Assembly (NCBI RefSeq): GCF_947489365.1
Contig: NZ_CANLDB010000010.1
Coordinates: 1 to 64,000 of the forward strand
Length of the DNA stretch: 64,000 bases
Direction of reading: 5' to 3'
From: an uncultured Nocardioides sp.
GTDB taxonomy: Bacteria; Actinomycetota; Actinomycetes; Propionibacteriales; Nocardioidaceae
Part shown: positions 60,475-64,000 of the stretch, piece by piece
Layout: each line of letters starts with the position of its first letter
How positions within the stretch are numbered: the stretch's first letter is position 1
Program-made: the position numbers and the translations under genes
The notes under the pieces: generated by a model
What the model saw: the letters and a program-made list of their open reading frames with translations, nothing else
Told to the model about the DNA's origin: nothing
Database searches by the model: none

Positions 60475-61991
60475 AGGGCCATCCCCGTCCACTGCCACCA
60501 GCCGAGGTAGAACACGACGATGAGGACGACGTGGACCGGCAGCAGGACCGCCGAGAGCCGCATCAGGTCGGCCGGCTCGAAGGTCTCCTCCTCCAGCTCG
60601 GAGTAGAGGAGCAGCGCCTTGCTGCTGACCGCGAGGGTCAGGCAGTAGTCCATGCCGACGGTGCCGATGAACACGACGGCGACCGGGTCGAGGTCGAGCG
60701 AGGCGGCGAGCGACAGCACGGCCGGGACGAGGGCGGCGGCCCGGGCGGCGTGGGACGTCATGTAGAGGTGCGAGGTCAGGGTCAGCAGCGCCAGGACGAC
60801 GAGCACCAGCAGCACGGACTCGGTCCGCCCGATGCCGGAGAAGGTGAACAGGCGCTCGACCAGCCAGGCGGCGGCGCCGGTGTCGACCAGCGCCTCGCCG
60901 AGCACGAGCGCGGCGCCGACGAACACCACGAGGTTCCAGGAGACGGCGGCGACGCCCTCCTTCCACGGCAGGACGCCGACGCCCGGCGCCGTGAGGACGA
61001 CCGCCCCGGCGAGCGCGACGAAGGCGACCTCGAGGCCGTGCACGGACTCGGTCGACCACAGCGCGACCATCACGGCGGTCACGAGGAGGGTGCGCTGCTC
61101 CGCGCCGTCGAGCGGGCGGCGCTCTGCGGGCGGCAGGGAGAGCGGCGTACGACGCAGGTCGGCGGTGAGGAACAGCCGGCCGATCACCCAGCAGGAGATC
61201 GCGCTGGCCGCGACCCCGAACGGGACGCCCCACACCAGCCACCGGGCGAAGGAGATCGACTCGCCGGTGGCGTCGTCGAGCAGGTCGACGGCGATGAGGT
61301 GCGACCCGGCGCCGACGAGCGTGCAGATCGTCGAGACCAGGACGACGACGGGGACGAGGAGGGACAGCGCCCGGGTGACCGCCCGGTCGTCGAGCGCCCG
61401 GGTCAGGGCCCGGTGGACCGGCAGCATGACCGCCGCCCGGCCCGAGGTCGAGGGGATGAGCAGCGACAGCGGCACCAGCATCGCCGTCACCGCCCACGTC
61501 GCGCCGCCGACCGTGCGGACCCGTCGGCCGAGGACGGCGGTGAGCCGGCCCGCCAGCCCCGTGGCGCGGATCGCGCCGCCGAGGACGAAGGCGCCGACCA
61601 TCAGCCAGACGACGTCCGCGGCGAGTGCGGCGAACAGGTCCTCCTGCTCGGCGCCGCCCAGCGCGACCAGGCCGACGGCGCAGGCCAGCGCCACCCAGGC
61701 GGCCGGCAGCCGCGTCGTCGACCACAGGACGACGGCGACCCCGAACGCGAGCAGGGCCGCGCGGGCGTCGTCCTCCAGCGAGCGGGGCAGCTGGACGAGG
61801 ACCACCACGACGAGCACGCACGCGAACGGCCGGACGACGCCGTCGAGGCGCTGGCGCACCCCTCGCCGGGGCGGCGGCAGCGGCCGCGGAGCCGTCGCAC
61901 CCGCCGGGCGACCGGCAGGTGTCAGCTCGAGGAACTCGGGGGAAGGCATCAGAAAACGGTAGGTGTCGCAGCGCCCGCGGACCCCCTTCAC
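60471..61991 (-). CDS. SLC13/DASS-type anion permease
   Basis: The 506-residue protein has about 12 membrane helices. It shows the internal duplication typical of the DASS/ArsB superfamily: LMVGAFVLGGAIRATGLAGR and PSTSGRAAVMLPV in the first half, and NLVVFVGAALVLGEALVDTG and TSHAARAAALVPA in the second, whose S-T-S and T-S-H turns bind substrate carboxylates. It is cotranscribed with a sensor kinase and glycerate kinase, so it probably imports glycerate or a dicarboxylate. The GTG at 61991 has GGAGGG upstream; an ATG at 61949 is possible but lacks a ribosome site. Confidence 0.87.
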   Translation of the reverse strand: MKGVRGRCDTYRFLMPSPEFLELTPAGRPAGATAPRPLPPPRRGVRQRLDGVVRPFACVLVVVVLVQLPRSLEDDARAALLAFGVAVVLWSTTRLPAAWVALACAVGLVALGGAEQEDLFAALAADVVWLMVGAFVLGGAIRATGLAGRLTAVLGRRVRTVGGATWAVTAMLVPLSLLIPSTSGRAAVMLPVHRALTRALDDRAVTRALSLLVPVVVLVSTICTLVGAGSHLIAVDLLDDATGESISFARWLVWGVPFGVAASAISCWVIGRLFLTADLRRTPLSLPPAERRPLDGAEQRTLLVTAVMVALWSTESVHGLEVAFVALAGAVVLTAPGVGVLPWKEGVAAVSWNLVVFVGAALVLGEALVDTGAAAWLVERLFTFSGIGRTESVLLVLVVLALLTLTSHLYMTSHAARAAALVPAVLSLAASLDLDPVAVVFIGTVGMDYCLTLAVSSKALLLYSELEEETFEPADLMRLSAVLLPVHVVLIVVFYLGWWQWTGMAL

Positions 61992-62199
61992 GAGGCCCTC
62001 CGGGGGCCTTCATGAGAGGACTCTCATCGGGCGGTCATCGTCGTCTCATCCGCCGTCACGGACGGGCCCCTAATTCCCTGGCCGACCCACCGGTCGTGGT
62101 GCCAGTCTCTGCCTCGCCGACGGTGCGGGAAGGGTCCGCGCAGACCGGGCGTCGGCCTGATCCGCGACGTCGTGTCGCGCACCGAGCTGGAGGTTCCCC

Positions 62200-63240
62200 A
62201 TGCGTCACCGCACCCTCGTCCGCCTCGCGATCCCGGCGGTGGCGCTCACCGTCCTGGGGGGCCTCGCGCCCGCCGCCGGCGCCACCGGAGCAGGCGCCGG
62301 CGCCCCGGCCGCCGACGCCGAGTCCCCCGGGATCGCCGCCCACGAGATGGGCGTCAGCGACGACCTCGCCGCCGCGGCCCGTCGTACGTCGCCGCAGCGG
62401 GCCGTCCTGGACTACTGGACGCCCGCCCGCATGCGGGCGGCCACCCCGGTCGAGACCCCGTCGTACACCGCCGCCGACCTGCGGGAGGCGGCCGAGGAGG
62501 TCGAGACCACCCCGCTGCGGCAGGTCACGAAGCCGGTCGCCGCGACCGGCGGGGCGGCCCGCGCCGCGGCGCCGTTCTCCTCCGTCGCCGGCAAGGTGTT
62601 CTTCTCGAACAGCCAGGGGAACTTCATCTGCTCGGCCGCGGCGATCAACAGCACGTCGAAGTCCGTGGTCTCCACCGCCGGCCACTGCCTGCACGGCGGC
62701 GGACCCACCGGCGAGTGGGCGTCCAACTGGGTGTTCGTGCCCGGCTACAACCGCGGCAAGGCCCCGAAGGGGGCGTTCGCCGCGACCAACGGCTTCGCCA
62801 TGCAGGACTGGGTCGACAACGGCGCCAGCGCGGCGGGCTTCAACCGTGACTTCGCCTTCGCCCGCCTGGGCAGGAACAAGAAGAAGCAGACCGTCGTCGG
62901 CGCCGTCGGCGGCAACGGCCTGACCGTCGGTGGCGAGTACGCGCTGAACCTGCGCGTCTTCGGCTACCCCGGCAACATCGCGAACGGCGAGGTGCAGAAG
63001 ACCTGCGCCAAGAAGTCGGAGAAGATCGACTGGGAGACCTACTCCTACCGCGCCGTCGCCGGCTGCGGCTTCGGCGGCGGCTCGTCCGGCGGCCCCTGGG
63101 TGACCGGCTACAACACCAAGAAGGACGTCGGCCAGCTGCGGGGGATCACCTCGTTCGGCCCGGCCGACAACTCCTTCATCGCGACGCCGTACTTCGACAA
63201 GAACGTGCCGAACCTGTTGAAGGCGGCCGACAAGGGCTGA
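62200..63240 (+). CDS. Secreted trypsin-like serine protease with N-terminal propeptide
   Basis: This 346-residue preproenzyme has a signal peptide ending near residue 30, an acidic Ala-rich pro-region (about 31-125), then a trypsin-like domain. The triad is visible: His162 (TAGHC), Asp217 (RDFAFARL) and Ser296 (GGSSGGPW). Cys-x20-type pairs around the His and the Ser (CAKKSEK, AGCGF) suggest disulfides. It resembles secreted V8/glutamyl-endopeptidase-like enzymes of actinobacteria. It is divergent from the permease across about 210 bp that must hold two promoters. Confidence 0.9.
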   Translation: MRHRTLVRLAIPAVALTVLGGLAPAAGATGAGAGAPAADAESPGIAAHEMGVSDDLAAAARRTSPQRAVLDYWTPARMRAATPVETPSYTAADLREAAEEVETTPLRQVTKPVAATGGAARAAAPFSSVAGKVFFSNSQGNFICSAAAINSTSKSVVSTAGHCLHGGGPTGEWASNWVFVPGYNRGKAPKGAFAATNGFAMQDWVDNGASAAGFNRDFAFARLGRNKKKQTVVGAVGGNGLTVGGEYALNLRVFGYPGNIANGEVQKTCAKKSEKIDWETYSYRAVAGCGFGGGSSGGPWVTGYNTKKDVGQLRGITSFGPADNSFIATPYFDKNVPNLLKAADKG

Positions 63241-63262
63241 CGTCCCCCCTGCCCTCCTGACG

Positions 63263-63295
63263 CGACCCGGCTCCGCCTCGTGCGGGGTCGGGTCG
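63263..63295. terminator. Possible hairpin between the protease and nitrobindin-like genes
   Basis: CGACCCG at 63263-63269 pairs with CGGGTCG at 63289-63295 across a 19-nt loop. It lies between convergent stops (63240 and 63312). The stem is short, so this is weak. Confidence 0.35.
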
Positions 63296-63311
63296 TCGCC
63301 GTCCCGGCGCC

Positions 63312-63818
63312 TCAGGCGCGCTGGAGGCGGGCCCAGGTGTGGGGCTGCAGCTCCTGGCCGACGGCGTTCATGTCGAAGGCGTAGAGCAGGTCGCCCTCGA
63401 CGTTGCCGTAGAGCCGCGAGCCGCCGACGTACTCCTTGGCCGTGGCGGTGCGCATCACGCCGTCGGTGGTGAGCTCGAGCTTGCCGCCGGACGCCTCGCC
63501 GTACCAGATCTCGGCGAAGCCGGTGTTGTGCGTCAGCAGCATCTCGACCTGGGCGGTGCCCTTGCCGTCCGACGTCCCGCGCAGGAAGCCGGTCTCGATG
63601 GCGGCGTCGCGGACCTTCTCGCCGGCCTCGTCGACGATCCACGCGCGGGCCATGTAGTGCAGGAACGGTCGCCCGTCGTGGGTGAAGATCAGCTCCTGGC
63701 CGAACTGGAAGGCGTCGATCGTCGGGTAGTCGCCGTGCCCGTTGCCGCGCCAGGTGCCGAGCAGCCAGGCAAGGGGGGCGACGTCCGGGTGCAGGTCGGA
63801 CGGGAGCTCGAAGGCCAT
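63312..63818 (-). CDS. Nitrobindin-like heme-binding beta-barrel protein (THAP4-type FABP fold)
   Basis: The 168-residue protein has the family signature LLGTWRGNGHGDYPTI (about 19-34), the lipocalin-like GxWxGxG strand. The C-terminal LQPHTWARLQR carries the His (about 160) expected to coordinate heme iron. Actinobacterial nitrobindins bind ferric heme and scavenge nitric oxide or isomerise peroxynitrite. It is divergent from the DsrE-family gene with a 23-bp gap, a pairing that suggests shared control. Confidence 0.9.
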   Translation of the reverse strand: MAFELPSDLHPDVAPLAWLLGTWRGNGHGDYPTIDAFQFGQELIFTHDGRPFLHYMARAWIVDEAGEKVRDAAIETGFLRGTSDGKGTAQVEMLLTHNTGFAEIWYGEASGGKLELTTDGVMRTATAKEYVGGSRLYGNVEGDLLYAFDMNAVGQELQPHTWARLQRA

Positions 63819-63841
63819 GCGGTGAAGTCTAGGGTCGGGCC

Positions 63842-64000
63842 ATGTCGCGCTCGCTGGTCGTCAAGGTCACCTGCGGCGCCGAGGACCCGGAGCGCTGCAA
63901 CCAGGGGTTCACGGTGGCCGCGACCGCGCTGGCCGCCGGCGCCGAGGTGTCGCTGTGGCTGACCGGGGAGGCCGCCTGGTTCGGCGTACCGGGGCGCGCG
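63842..64000 (+). CDS. DsrE-family protein (5' part, cut by the window end)
   Basis: Only 53 codons are present and the frame is open at the window end. SLVVKVTCGAEDPERCNQGF then AATALAAGAEVSLWLTGEAA is the start of a DsrE/DsrF-like sulfur-relay fold. The Cys that carries sulfur in this family would lie beyond the end. The ATG at 63842 is the natural start. Confidence 0.7.
   Translation, partial: MSRSLVVKVTCGAEDPERCNQGFTVAATALAAGAEVSLWLTGEAAWFGVPGRA

Noticed and set aside
60531..62015. 494-codon plus-strand frame
   Set aside because: It is antisense to the permease with low-complexity Gly/Asp/Arg composition; the minus strand has clear membrane helices and motifs.
1..64000. tRNA, rRNA and replication origin features
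   Set aside because: No tRNA cloverleaf, rRNA segment or DnaA-box cluster was recognised by reading; a covariance-model search was not possible here.

Overview
The window is uniformly G+C-rich and gene-dense, with many GTG starts and 4-bp start/stop overlaps. It carries actinobacterial hallmarks: an HbhA-like protein beside an XRE regulator and a DUF2516 protein, VanZ, DUF4012, and a Wzz/tyrosine-kinase fusion. This points to a high-GC actinomycete. The intergenic repeats built around GGTCTCGA...TCGACCACC suggest a Nocardioides-like genus, but that assignment is inference. No rRNA, tRNA or CRISPR array was recognised.

Left part (1-24.5 kb). A 194-bp tandem intergenic repeat opens the window. 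Next come surface-glycan genes (cupin, CapD/PglF-type dehydratase, Wzz/BY-kinase), then DUF2516, HbhA-like and XRE genes with an array of GCTAGC palindromes upstream. An asparaginase-II family gene follows, divergent from a lipoprotein - APS kinase - low-Mr tyrosine phosphatase - TauE/SafE operon. After an OafA-type acyltransferase come cysD and cysN, then two large secreted subtilases in tandem. A 630-bp, gap-free, about 97.6% identical copy of the 3' half of cysN lies just beyond the second protease.

Middle part (24.5-46.5 kb). This is a glycan island on the minus strand. Fourteen tightly packed genes run from 46476 down to 29179: DegT aminotransferase, initiating sugar transferase, PglD-like acetyltransferase, wecB, wecC, a two-domain oxidoreductase, a heparinase-like protein, five glycosyltransferases, a Wzy-like polymerase and a Wzx-like flippase. 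With the dehydratase and Wzz/BY-kinase near 1.6-5.1 kb, this is a nearly complete Wzx/Wzy-dependent pathway. It probably starts on a bacillosamine-type (diacetamido-trideoxyhexose) sugar and includes ManNAcA. The distal edge is eroded: an FkbM methyltransferase, a degenerate IS3-family element with recognisable terminal inverted repeats, one intact acyltransferase and one frameshifted acyltransferase.

Right part (46.5-64 kb). VanZ, a second repeat region, a PAS histidine kinase, a DUF4012 protein, a small secreted protein, YgfZ and Fur come first. Then two tandem sulfatases (one secreted, one lipoprotein), a DUF3626 protein, a permease - sensor kinase - glycerate kinase operon, a secreted trypsin-like protease, a nitrobindin-like protein and the start of a DsrE-family gene cut by the window end.

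Several strong hairpins fit as terminators: 5867-5905, 16490-16521, 19226-19269 and 11600-11640. The observations most worth a second look are the cysN/subtilase duplication zone, the APS kinase with a decayed ATP-sulfurylase-like half, the GCTAGC array, the (Tyr-Gly)7 tail of the BY-kinase, and the glycan locus split around unrelated genes.
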